Source of the DNA: Dyadobacter sp. CY323
Lineage (GTDB): Bacteria > Bacteroidota > Bacteroidia > Cytophagales > Spirosomataceae
Direction: 5' to 3'
Length of the DNA stretch: 64,000 nucleotides
NCBI RefSeq assembly: GCF_021390245.1
Contig: NZ_JAJUXH010000019.1
Span: forward strand, 62,001-126,000
Shown: in pieces, positions 1 through 7,078 of the stretch
How the letters are laid out: every line of letters begins with the position of its first letter
Numbering within the stretch: the first letter of the stretch is position 1
Translations under genes and position numbers: made by a program
Notes under the pieces: generated by a model
The model's database searches: none
What the model was told of the DNA's origin: nothing
The model's input: the letters and a program-made list of their open reading frames with translations, nothing else

Positions 1-576
1 TTTCCATAAACGAACAGTATGTACATTTCCGATCGCCCCGGATTTAATGATCTCGACTACCCGGTGAAAGTTATCGCCCGCATGGATCTGGTTTCCCATT
101 TGAAAAATGCGGTCGTGCTTTTCCATGTGTTTCAACATCATCTGACCTTCTTTCAAGCTATATGAAAGCGGTTTTTCACCATATACATCTTTTCCAGCCT
201 GGAATGCGAGAGTTGCGATCTGCGCGTGCCAGTGGTCCGGCGTGGCGACGGTTATGGCATCTATGTCTTTGCGTTCGAGTATCTTACGGAAATCGCCGTA
301 CAGTTCCGGTTTTGCATTGGGCTGCATGGTGAGAAGCTTTTCTTTTGTTTGGCCCAAATGCAGTTCGTCCACATCACAAAGCGCTACGATCTCAACTTCG
401 GGAAGGGCAGCGAACCATTTCATGTGGTTGTTGCCCATTCCGCCAAGACCAATATGCGCTATCCGCAGACGGTCGCTGGCAGCTACTTTGCCGTAAAGCG
501 ATGGTAATATTGAGAAGCCAAGTGCGCCGAGGCCGGCCATTTTAACAAAATCTCTGCGATTGGTATGAACGCTCAT
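1..576 (-). CDS. Gfo/Idh/MocA family oxidoreductase, Tat-exported, 3' end outside window
   Basis: The reading frame is open from an ATG at 576 down to base 1 (192 codons), so only the N-terminal part is present. Residues 1-30 form a Tat-type signal (NRRDFVK followed by a hydrophobic stretch), and the nucleotide-binding Rossmann segment follows (IAHIGLGGMGNNHMKW, then VALCDVDE). The family motif GEKPLS is intact with its lysine. These are NAD(P)-dependent sugar or inositol dehydrogenases; Tat-exported members in Bacteroidota usually act on sugars in the periplasm. Substrate cannot be told. It is transcribed away from the AraC-like gene at 677-1459 and is not obviously coupled to it. Confidence 0.9.
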   Translation of the reverse strand, partial: MSVHTNRRDFVKMAGLGALGFSILPSLYGKVAASDRLRIAHIGLGGMGNNHMKWFAALPEVEIVALCDVDELHLGQTKEKLLTMQPNAKPELYGDFRKILERKDIDAITVATPDHWHAQIATLAFQAGKDVYGEKPLSYSLKEGQMMLKHMEKHDRIFQMGNQIHAGDNFHRVVEIIKSGAIGNVHTVRLWK

Positions 577-676
577 TAGGTCAGGATTTTTAGGAATATC
601 TATTTAAAACCCAATTAAGCACAAAAATTACTAAGACAGATGAGAACCGTCTGAAAAATTCCCTGACAACGGGATT

Positions 677-1459
677 TCAACGCGGGCGCAGATATGGAGA
701 TAACTCCATCACATCTACTTTCAGAAGCCGGCTTTTAAAAAGGTCGGCTTTGTATTTGAAAATAAAATTGCGCAGCGACATGCCGGTGCGGTTCATCACA
801 TGAAGATTGGCCACTTCTTCGGATATATTGAACCGCAAAAGCAGTTCAGGAATGCGGATCGACCGGTTATGATGAAGTTCCTGGCGCACATACTCCACGA
901 GGTGCTCGGTCAGAACTTGCTGGGAAATTTTTTCCTCCGACTTCTTGCCCGCAAAATTGTTCCGTGCTAACACAGTCACAATCAGTTCAATGCTTCCTTT
1001 TATCAACTTTAAGTGAGAAGACGGTTTTTGTGTTATTTCAAACGAAATCTGATTAATTAGATAGTTGACAGTTTGGCTGTCACGTTCGTTTGCAAGTGGT
1101 TTACCCTGAGGTAGCAAAATGTCTTTACATAGATTTTCGGCTTGCTTATAAGTGTCTGCAAAATCCGGACTGAACGCCTTTTTACTCTGAAAATCATCTG
1201 CCAGATAGGTATCGAATGCCATGATCAAAATCTCCGTGTTATTGTCTTCCTGGAATACAGGATGCTGGTCGGGTTTCAGGTAAATGAGGCCGGACTTTGT
1301 ATAAGAATGGATCACGCCTTCCAATACAAACTGTCCCTGACCGGAAAGGATGAAAATGATCCGGTAATGCTGCAATTGATCGGGGCTGGTTTCCCAGGTG
1401 CGTGTTTTAATTTGAAGTAAATGGAATTTTTTATGAGCGCTAAACTTGATCACTGACAT
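677..1459 (-). CDS. AraC-like transcriptional regulator with short C-terminus
   Basis: This 260-residue protein has an N-terminal cupin-like sensing half (HYRIIFILSGQGQF, then IYLKPDQHPVF) and a C-terminal part that begins like an AraC DNA-binding domain (HLVEYVRQELHHNRSIRIPELL, a first helix-turn-helix at about residues 195-245). A normal AraC domain is about 100 residues with two helix-turn-helix units and a conserved second-helix GF motif. Here the protein stops at LSPYLRPR, so the second unit appears missing. I looked at the alternative frames past the stop and saw no continuation of the motif. It may be a natural variant or a decayed gene. It stands alone, with about 120 bp to the next gene. 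Confidence 0.7.
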   Translation of the reverse strand: MSVIKFSAHKKFHLLQIKTRTWETSPDQLQHYRIIFILSGQGQFVLEGVIHSYTKSGLIYLKPDQHPVFQEDNNTEILIMAFDTYLADDFQSKKAFSPDFADTYKQAENLCKDILLPQGKPLANERDSQTVNYLINQISFEITQKPSSHLKLIKGSIELIVTVLARNNFAGKKSEEKISQQVLTEHLVEYVRQELHHNRSIRIPELLLRFNISEEVANLHVMNRTGMSLRNFIFKYKADLFKSRLLKVDVMELSPYLRPR

Positions 1460-1582
1460 ATCACAAACCGGATTTCTACAAACCCAATTTTAAAAATCAC
1501 ACGATCAATCGAAATTTAAAATCTCTAAATGCCTTTTTTCGCAGTGTAAGCCGCCATTTTACCATGCAGAGCTAAATCAGTA

Positions 1583-2314
1583 TTACCGGCCCAGCCAGTT
1601 TTTAAATTCAGTAATGCGCTCAGAGCTGACAAAAACTTCCTGGGATGAGACCGGATGGAGGTCGATTTTGAGCTTGCCGGCAGAAATGGAATGGATATCA
1701 CGAATCGCCTCGACGGAAATAAGCAGCGTGCGGTTAATGCGAAAGAAATTCACCGGATCGAGCAATTGAGAAAGTTTTTCCAAACTGTACTCCACCGCAA
1801 AATGCCGCCCATCGAACAACCGCAGAAAAGTAGCCCGTTCTTCGATGGTGAAATAGGCTATCTCAGAAGTTTTAAATGTGAAAATCCGCGAGCCCGCCGT
1901 TACCAGAAAACGGTCTTTGTATTTCGGTAACCGGGGAGCGGTCGATTCTGCTTCAACGATTTTCTTGAATTTGGCAAGCGAACCTTGTAATTCGAGCGGG
2001 TTAACCGGTTTCAAAAGGTAATCAATAGTATGCGTTTTGAAGGCCTTCTGCATGTAGTCGTCAAATGCAGTCGTGAAAATGATCGGGATCATCAGGTCCA
2101 GGCTCTCAACGATCCGGAAGCCGTTGTCGTCTTCGAGGTGAAGATCCAGGAAAATCAGGTCTGGCTGCGTGTTTACGGCGTTATTCAGATATGCGATTGT
2201 TTCAAAGGCCGAAGGAAACATCCCTAGTACCCGAATGGTAGGATCAATGGCCAGTATCAGTTTTTGCAGGCGTTCCGCGCTCAGTTCTTCATCTTCAACG
2301 ATCAGCACATTCAT
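1583..2314 (-). CDS. LytTR-type response regulator
   Basis: The protein is 243 residues: a CheY-like receiver (acidic pocket in VEDEE, phospho-acceptor Asp57 in LIFLDLHL, Lys102 in YLLKPVN) followed by a LytTR DNA-binding domain from about residue 135 (FLVTAGSRIFTFKTSEIAYF, FFRINRTLLIS). LytTR proteins bind pairs of short direct repeats about two helical turns apart. Its ATG overlaps the stop of the upstream kinase (2311-3399) by four bases, so the two are translationally coupled and form a LytS/LytTR two-component system. The pair is the last part of a four-gene operon starting at 4379. Confidence 0.93.
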   Translation of the reverse strand: MNVLIVEDEELSAERLQKLILAIDPTIRVLGMFPSAFETIAYLNNAVNTQPDLIFLDLHLEDDNGFRIVESLDLMIPIIFTTAFDDYMQKAFKTHTIDYLLKPVNPLELQGSLAKFKKIVEAESTAPRLPKYKDRFLVTAGSRIFTFKTSEIAYFTIEERATFLRLFDGRHFAVEYSLEKLSQLLDPVNFFRINRTLLISVEAIRDIHSISAGKLKIDLHPVSSQEVFVSSERITEFKNWLGR

Positions 2315-3399
2315 GAAATCAGCGGAATTTTTACGATAAAATGATCCTTCGTTTTGTCAATAAGAACATCTTTGTTCAAAAGCAATTTATACCGGTTGAC
2401 GATGTTTTTCAGTCCAAGCCCCGTAGTCGGTTCGGCCAATTTGCGGAGCTGTAACGGATTGCTTACGACGAGCATTTTCTCGTCAATAGAAATGCTGATC
2501 GTTAATGGATTGGTAACGGACATGGTATTGTGTTTTACAGCGTTTTCAATCAAAAGCTGTAACGTGAGTGGAATGACCGAATACTGTTCCAGATCTTCCC
2601 TGGTCAGTTTTACGTCCATAATGACCTTGTCGGTGAACCGGGTGCGGAGCAGGTAAATGTAGGTTTCAAGAAATTTGATCTCCTCTTCTAGACTGATCTG
2701 ATGCAACTCAGCCTGTTCCAGAATGTAACGGTAGGCCAGTGACAGCTGCTGGATAAATTCGCTCGACTTCTCCGGTTTCGACTCCACCAGCGACGAAAGC
2801 ACGCTCAGGTTATTAAACAAAAAATGCGGGCTGATCTGATTCTTTAATGCTAGGAAACGTGCACTCATATTCTCTTTTTCGAGCTTTTCAGAATCCACCA
2901 GCAGCTTCTTCAGCTTTTCCTGCACCTGATTATTTACACACAAATAATAGGCTGCGATCAAAGCCAGAATTGTCAGCGCCTCATTGGCCCGTTGCCGGAT
3001 CGGTCTGATAGCCTGCCAGTTTGGGTCGCGGAGAAATGGACGCGGCATACTGCTCCAGATATGGTCCATCACTCCCCACGCCATTACAAGTAAAAAGTTA
3101 AACAAAATAGCCAGTAAAATGGCTGGTACCAATGCAATCAGCTGGTTGGAAAGTTTGAATTCAACCGAATTGTTACTCCCCGTGAACGCAGCAACCTTTT
3201 GTAAACACCAGTCGACCAGATAAATCCAGCTGGTATAGAAAACCGTGCTGATCGCGATCTCTATCCCGAAAAGCGGGAGCCTGTTCGAAATATAGTCGAA
3301 ATGGCCCGGCGCAACGTTTATGTAAGTCCGTAATGGGATGTAAATGAGCGCCAGAGCGAAACCTAGCAGCCATTTCCGACCAAAATTATAACGCCGCAT
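2311..3399 (-). CDS. LytS-like sensor histidine kinase (His_kinase family)
   Basis: This 362-residue membrane kinase has four predicted membrane segments at about residues 11-27, 47-66, 88-108 and 141-156, then a short coiled linker. The cytoplasmic His_kinase core carries the phospho-acceptor His192 in NQISPHFLFNN, and the ATPase domain has the N box in LLIENAVKHN and a GLGLKNI segment. No periplasmic sensor domain is visible, so the signal is probably read in or near the membrane. Its ATG directly abuts the TAA stop of the HTH gene at 3400-3873 and its own end overlaps the LytTR regulator by four bases. This spacing argues for one transcript carrying all four genes. Confidence 0.92.
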   Translation of the reverse strand: MRRYNFGRKWLLGFALALIYIPLRTYINVAPGHFDYISNRLPLFGIEIAISTVFYTSWIYLVDWCLQKVAAFTGSNNSVEFKLSNQLIALVPAILLAILFNFLLVMAWGVMDHIWSSMPRPFLRDPNWQAIRPIRQRANEALTILALIAAYYLCVNNQVQEKLKKLLVDSEKLEKENMSARFLALKNQISPHFLFNNLSVLSSLVESKPEKSSEFIQQLSLAYRYILEQAELHQISLEEEIKFLETYIYLLRTRFTDKVIMDVKLTREDLEQYSVIPLTLQLLIENAVKHNTMSVTNPLTISISIDEKMLVVSNPLQLRKLAEPTTGLGLKNIVNRYKLLLNKDVLIDKTKDHFIVKIPLIS

Positions 3400-3873
3400 T
3401 TAATGTGAGTTAGCAAGCAGGTTCCGATAGTCGTATTTCTGGTAGTCCTGGGTTTTGTCCTTCTCCTTGTAAACCTCGATCAACTCGTTTTTAACTTCTA
3501 TCCGCAACCAGTATTCCGGTTTTATATGTGAAAAAGAGCTCAGTTTCAAAACGATGTTCGCATTCAGTTTTCGTTCGCCCGTCAGATATTTATGCAGATT
3601 GCTATCCTTCATTTCAAACAGCTCCGCAAGCTTTTTTAAGCTGATATTCAAGGTGTTCAAATACATTTTAACAAAGTCCAGAATCCGCAGTTTATCATCA
3701 TAATTTTCATTTTCGATGTAATCTTCAATCTGGTATTGGATTGCCAGCAGCTCATTCCGCAGCTTCCGGTCTTTGGACTGCTTTTTGGAGTGTGAAAGGA
3801 CAAAGTCTTTGAGGCCTGCCTTTTTTTCATCGTTCCAGATTTCCTCAGGCTGAATTTCGTTGTTCTTTGTCAT
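3400..3873 (-). CDS. HigA-like helix-turn-helix protein, probable antitoxin/autorepressor
   Basis: The 157-residue protein has a charged, probably helical N-terminal half (residues 1-65) and an XRE-type helix-turn-helix at about residues 75-125 (ISLKKLAELFEMKDSNLHKY, then GERKLNANIVLKLSSF). After it comes KPEYWLRIEVKNEL, which resembles the region after the HTH in HigA-type antitoxins. The gene overlaps the upstream GNAT-like gene by four bases and abuts the downstream kinase start. Toxin-first order with an HTH antitoxin second is the HigBA layout. The natural operator is the palindrome at 4406-4424. The antitoxin role is inferred; it could simply be a regulator of this operon. Confidence 0.72.
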   Translation of the reverse strand: MTKNNEIQPEEIWNDEKKAGLKDFVLSHSKKQSKDRKLRNELLAIQYQIEDYIENENYDDKLRILDFVKMYLNTLNISLKKLAELFEMKDSNLHKYLTGERKLNANIVLKLSSFSHIKPEYWLRIEVKNELIEVYKEKDKTQDYQKYDYRNLLANSH

Positions 3874-4379
3874 AACAGTTGGTTCAAATATTTATCAATC
3901 AGAGCTTCCCCTTTTTCCGGAGAAATGACCATCGTCGTTTCTCCATACCTTAATGCACCATACTTCATGCAATAAATCGTCATCAATTTTATCTCATCCT
4001 CCTTATGTGCTTCCATCACATCAAATGCAAGCCAGCCTTTGAAATGGTCTTTTCCGTGAATAAAACTCAGCCGACAGGCATAAGCAATAAGACACCCGGC
4101 TACGCGATCAAAAACTTTACTATCTCCTTTGTTATGAGGAGCAATTTCAATGTAGGCCATATAAGGTTCGCCTGCACCTTTGACTTGAAATATCAAACAG
4201 CCTTCTATCACATCCGGCGTGTCCTCACAAATAAGTATGAATGTTTGGTAATGTGGTTTTTGAGAATGCTTTCGGAAATTAAACCGCCAGCCATCGGTAA
4301 ATGAAGGCAAAATATGGCCTGACGCCGGGATGATACTGCAATCAACAAACTGGCCATCGCTGTTTCTCGTGACGTGCAT
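3870..4379 (-). CDS. GNAT-like acetyltransferase fold protein, possible toxin
   Basis: This 169-residue protein is not one I recognise with certainty, but its second half follows GNAT topology. It shows a beta strand ending in YIEIAPHNKGDSKVF where the acetyl-CoA loop normally sits, a helix (VAGCLIAYACRLSF), a strand (GWLAFDVMEA) and a terminal helix-strand (LMTIYCMKYGALRYGETTMV) resembling the usual YxKxGF end. The canonical R/QxxGxG/A loop is weak. It is the first gene of the four-gene operon and is followed with a four-base overlap by a HigA-like HTH protein, which suggests a GNAT/HTH toxin-antitoxin pair. The alternative is a housekeeping modifying enzyme. Confidence 0.62.
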   Translation of the reverse strand: MHVTRNSDGQFVDCSIIPASGHILPSFTDGWRFNFRKHSQKPHYQTFILICEDTPDVIEGCLIFQVKGAGEPYMAYIEIAPHNKGDSKVFDRVAGCLIAYACRLSFIHGKDHFKGWLAFDVMEAHKEDEIKLMTIYCMKYGALRYGETTMVISPEKGEALIDKYLNQLL

Positions 4380-4405
4380 AAATATAGTATGTGAAGGTAC
4401 GCAAA

Positions 4406-4424
4406 ATTATACGATTTGTATAAT
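4406..4424 (-). promoter_or_regulatory. Perfect palindrome, probable operator of the GNAT-HTH-LytS-LytTR operon
   Basis: ATTATAC-GATTT-GTATAAT is a perfect 7-bp inverted repeat with a 5-bp spacer. It lies 26 bp upstream of the first ATG of the operon, in an AT-rich stretch suitable for a promoter. Its size and position fit binding by a dimeric HTH repressor such as the product of 3400-3873. Confidence 0.6.
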
Positions 4425-4604
4425 CTTCAATCCATTTTTTTTCAAAGTTGCAAGATTTTCTCTCTCGAAAAAATCCCGATTTGTAATTTTCGCTAACCGG
4501 ATTTTTTAAGCCGCATCCTGCATGGAAATTGAACTTTCTTCCGCGCGGAACACCTTTTCTATTTAAAGAGTTACACGTGCGTTTTAAATCGGATCATTGC
4601 AATC

Positions 4605-5642
4605 ATGGAAATAGGAATCAGTATGTTCGGCGATTTGTCGTTTGACAAGGCAACCAGTTCATTTCAGTCCCCTCAGCGGCGGTTACAGGATATGCTGGAA
4701 GAAATAAAGCTCGCCGACGAGGTTGGGCTGGATGTATTCGGAATTGGTGAGCATCATCGGTCGGAATATGCCGTATCAGCTCCGGAGATCATTCTGGCGG
4801 CTGCCGCTTCGGTTACCAAACGAATCAAATTGACGAGCTCGGTAACTGTGTTAAGTTCAAATGATCCGGTGAGGGTCTATCAGAATTTTTCAACCATCGA
4901 TTTACTGTCAAACGGGCGCGCTGAAATTACCGTCGGCCGGGGCAGCTTCATCGAGTCATTTCCATTGTTCGGATATAATCTCGACGATTATAACGGACTT
5001 TTTACGGAGAAGCTGGAATTATTAAAACAAATCAACGAAACCCAGACCATCAGTTGGAAAGGAAAATTCAGGGCGGCATTGGATAGCCAGGAAGTATTAC
5101 CGAGACCAGCCCATGGAAAGCTGGATATCTGGATCGCAGTAGGAGGGACGCCGCAGTCCGTTGTCCGGGCAGCCAAACTTGGTTTCCCTCTGATTATCGC
5201 CATTATTGGCGGACAACCTGCACAATTCCAGCCGTTTTTTGAACTATATAAAACCGAGTATATCAAAGCCGGCCACGACCCCGCAACCATGCAGCTGGCC
5301 ACTCATTCACATGGATTGGTGGGAGAAAACGGAGCTGCGCTCGCTGACTCCTATTTCCCTAGCTACGCCTCCCAAATGGACCGGGTAGGCCGCAGCAGGG
5401 GATGGGCGCCATATAGCAGACAACAGTTCGAGGGTGGTCGCACCATCGACGGTGCATTGTTTGTAGGCGACCCCAACCAGGTGACAGAGAAGATCCTGCA
5501 AAACCAGGAAATGTTCGGACTGACCCGTTTCCTTTTACATACCGATGTAGGCGGGCCTGCTCATGCCGACCTCATGAAATCCATCGAGCTTTTAGGTGAT
5601 AAAGTGGCCCCGGCAGTTCGCAAAGCACTGAATCACTCCTAA
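4605..5642 (+). CDS. LLM-class flavin-dependent oxidoreductase (luciferase-like monooxygenase)
   Basis: This 345-residue TIM-barrel protein has the family start (MEIGISMFGDLSFD), the conserved GIGEHHRSEY motif near residue 45, TSSVTVLSSNDPVRVYQNF, GRAEITVGRGSF and a C-terminal VGDPNQVTEKI segment. Members use reduced FMN or F420 to oxidise a small organic substrate. EHHR and the 345-residue length point to the FMN-type subgroup near bacterial luciferase alpha chains. The substrate cannot be predicted. It is a single gene between the divergent TA-like operon and the lipoprotein operon, and its end is 155 bp from the next start. Confidence 0.93.
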   Translation: MEIGISMFGDLSFDKATSSFQSPQRRLQDMLEEIKLADEVGLDVFGIGEHHRSEYAVSAPEIILAAAASVTKRIKLTSSVTVLSSNDPVRVYQNFSTIDLLSNGRAEITVGRGSFIESFPLFGYNLDDYNGLFTEKLELLKQINETQTISWKGKFRAALDSQEVLPRPAHGKLDIWIAVGGTPQSVVRAAKLGFPLIIAIIGGQPAQFQPFFELYKTEYIKAGHDPATMQLATHSHGLVGENGAALADSYFPSYASQMDRVGRSRGWAPYSRQQFEGGRTIDGALFVGDPNQVTEKILQNQEMFGLTRFLLHTDVGGPAHADLMKSIELLGDKVAPAVRKALNHS

Positions 5643-5679
5643 TTATCTCATACAACTTGACAAATCCCGTTGAATATGA

Positions 5680-5731
5680 GCAGTAGTACCCATATAAATG
5701 GGTAGTAGTATCCATTTTCCGGGGCAGTAGT
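5680..5731 (+). promoter_or_regulatory. Three direct repeats G(C/T)AGTAGT at exact 22-bp spacing
   Basis: Copies are at 5680-5687 (GCAGTAGT), 5702-5709 (GTAGTAGT) and 5724-5731 (GCAGTAGT), each start 22 bp after the last. The first copy is followed by ACCCAT-ATAA-ATGGGT, a small dyad. Two-turn spacing puts all three on the same face of the helix, as for LytTR or AraC-type activators. They end 66 bp before the ATG at 5798 and probably control that gene and those after it. Confidence 0.6.
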
Positions 5732-5737
5732 GACTAC

Positions 5738-5790
5738 TAGTTTTGTGGTGTAAAAAAGATGACCAAGTCTTTTGAAAAACCACAAAACTA
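5738..5790 (+). promoter_or_regulatory. 12-bp perfect inverted repeat in the leader of the lipoprotein operon
   Basis: TAGTTTTGTGGT (5738-5749) and ACCACAAAACTA (5779-5790) are exact reverse complements separated by 29 bases. The right arm ends seven bases before the ATG at 5798. In RNA this would form a hairpin covering the ribosome-binding region; as DNA it could be a binding site for a dimeric regulator. It has no U-tract, so it is not a terminator. Confidence 0.5.
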
Positions 5791-5797
5791 AGTAGCC

Positions 5798-7039
5798 ATG
5801 AAAAAAGCAATGCATGTAGTGATGGGCGTGACACTCGCCGCCCATATTTTTAGCTGTGACCCGCCGAAGGATTCCATTATCCCGGATCCCCAGGAAATTC
5901 CCGGCACCGTATCCGGCGCCGTTACGCCGGTTGGGGCCGTCTATGGCGAAGCTGTAACCGCAAAAATTGGCCCCGCCGGAGGGATCATCAGTTCAACAGA
6001 CCAGCGGATCAGGGTCTCGATTCCTGCCGGTGCGCTATCAGCCGAACAAACGATTTCGATACAATCCCTCACAAATCAGTGCCCCATGGGAAAAGGAGCG
6101 GCTTTTCGGTTGATGCCTCATGACATTACATTTTCCAAACCCGCTTCCATTACATTCCATTATGATCGCGAAGACATCAACGGATCCGCGCCTGAACTGA
6201 TGCGAATTGCGTATCAGGATGAAAAAGGGATCTGGCAATCACAGCCGCTAAAAACACTTGATACGGCAACACACCAGGCTGTAGTGGAAACCACGCATTT
6301 CAGCGACTGGGCGCTGTTTCAAACCATGTGCATTTACCCGAACAGCTCTATTCTGAGTCCTGGTGAAAATGTCAGACTGCGAGCCTTACAAGTTATTAAA
6401 ATTGGGGAAGGAGATTGGACCGGACCTATCTATGGCCCCGAGCGAGTTCCTGACAAACAGATTGACAAATGGGCATTGAATGGGGAAGGGGTACTGACGT
6501 ACGAGGAATCCATTGGCGACTATCTCGCCCCTGACTGGATCCCGGCGACAAATCCGGCAGCAGTAAGTGTCTTCCTTAAGATATCAGTCAACAACAATGG
6601 CACGACGTTTAATGATATTCGTTTGGTATCCAATCAGTTTGTGGCTCCGGAAGGACTTTCGGTACAGCTCGATGATGGCGACTGGCATACCTATGCAGGC
6701 GGTGCGAACATTAACGGAACGCAGAACATTATCCAGGGCAGAGATGGAGCGGAATTCGCCACAGTAACCTGGAAAGGCGCACCCACCGGGACATTTCACT
6801 GGACGAAAGGAACTGACGTCACATTCAATCTTAATAAACCTAAACTGATTTACCAGCATATATATGGAACCGCCGCGTCTGTAAGCGGAGGTTCACTGAT
6901 GGTCGATAACACAGACAAAACCTGGGTGACGGGGATGTTTACAGTACTTCCCGCGGGATATGTCGATGTCCGCAAAGGAAACCCGGAGCTCGGCATTTCG
7001 AGTGTCAAAGGAGTTTTTCGGGTAAAACGAGTTAACTAA
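5798..7039 (+). CDS. Lipoprotein with ZU5-like domain
   Basis: The 413-residue product starts with a lipoprotein signal peptide (MKKAMHVVMGVTLAAHIFSC, lipobox Cys20). Residues about 50-175 look like a ZU5-type beta domain (IGPAGGIISSTDQRIRVSIP, then DYDREDI-like and HFSDWALFQ), which often sits in secreted or adhesive proteins. The rest has no family I know and is rich in beta strands, Gly, Thr and Trp. It begins a probable operon with a glycosyltransferase (39-bp gap) and then a sensor kinase and its regulator, and the leader carries repeated binding motifs. An envelope or surface role is inferred from the signal peptide and domain only. Confidence 0.75.
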   Translation: MKKAMHVVMGVTLAAHIFSCDPPKDSIIPDPQEIPGTVSGAVTPVGAVYGEAVTAKIGPAGGIISSTDQRIRVSIPAGALSAEQTISIQSLTNQCPMGKGAAFRLMPHDITFSKPASITFHYDREDINGSAPELMRIAYQDEKGIWQSQPLKTLDTATHQAVVETTHFSDWALFQTMCIYPNSSILSPGENVRLRALQVIKIGEGDWTGPIYGPERVPDKQIDKWALNGEGVLTYEESIGDYLAPDWIPATNPAAVSVFLKISVNNNGTTFNDIRLVSNQFVAPEGLSVQLDDGDWHTYAGGANINGTQNIIQGRDGAEFATVTWKGAPTGTFHWTKGTDVTFNLNKPKLIYQHIYGTAASVSGGSLMVDNTDKTWVTGMFTVLPAGYVDVRKGNPELGISSVKGVFRVKRVN

Positions 7040-7078
7040 AATCAAATCTTTCAAATAAATCCATTCTCAGTATTAGCC

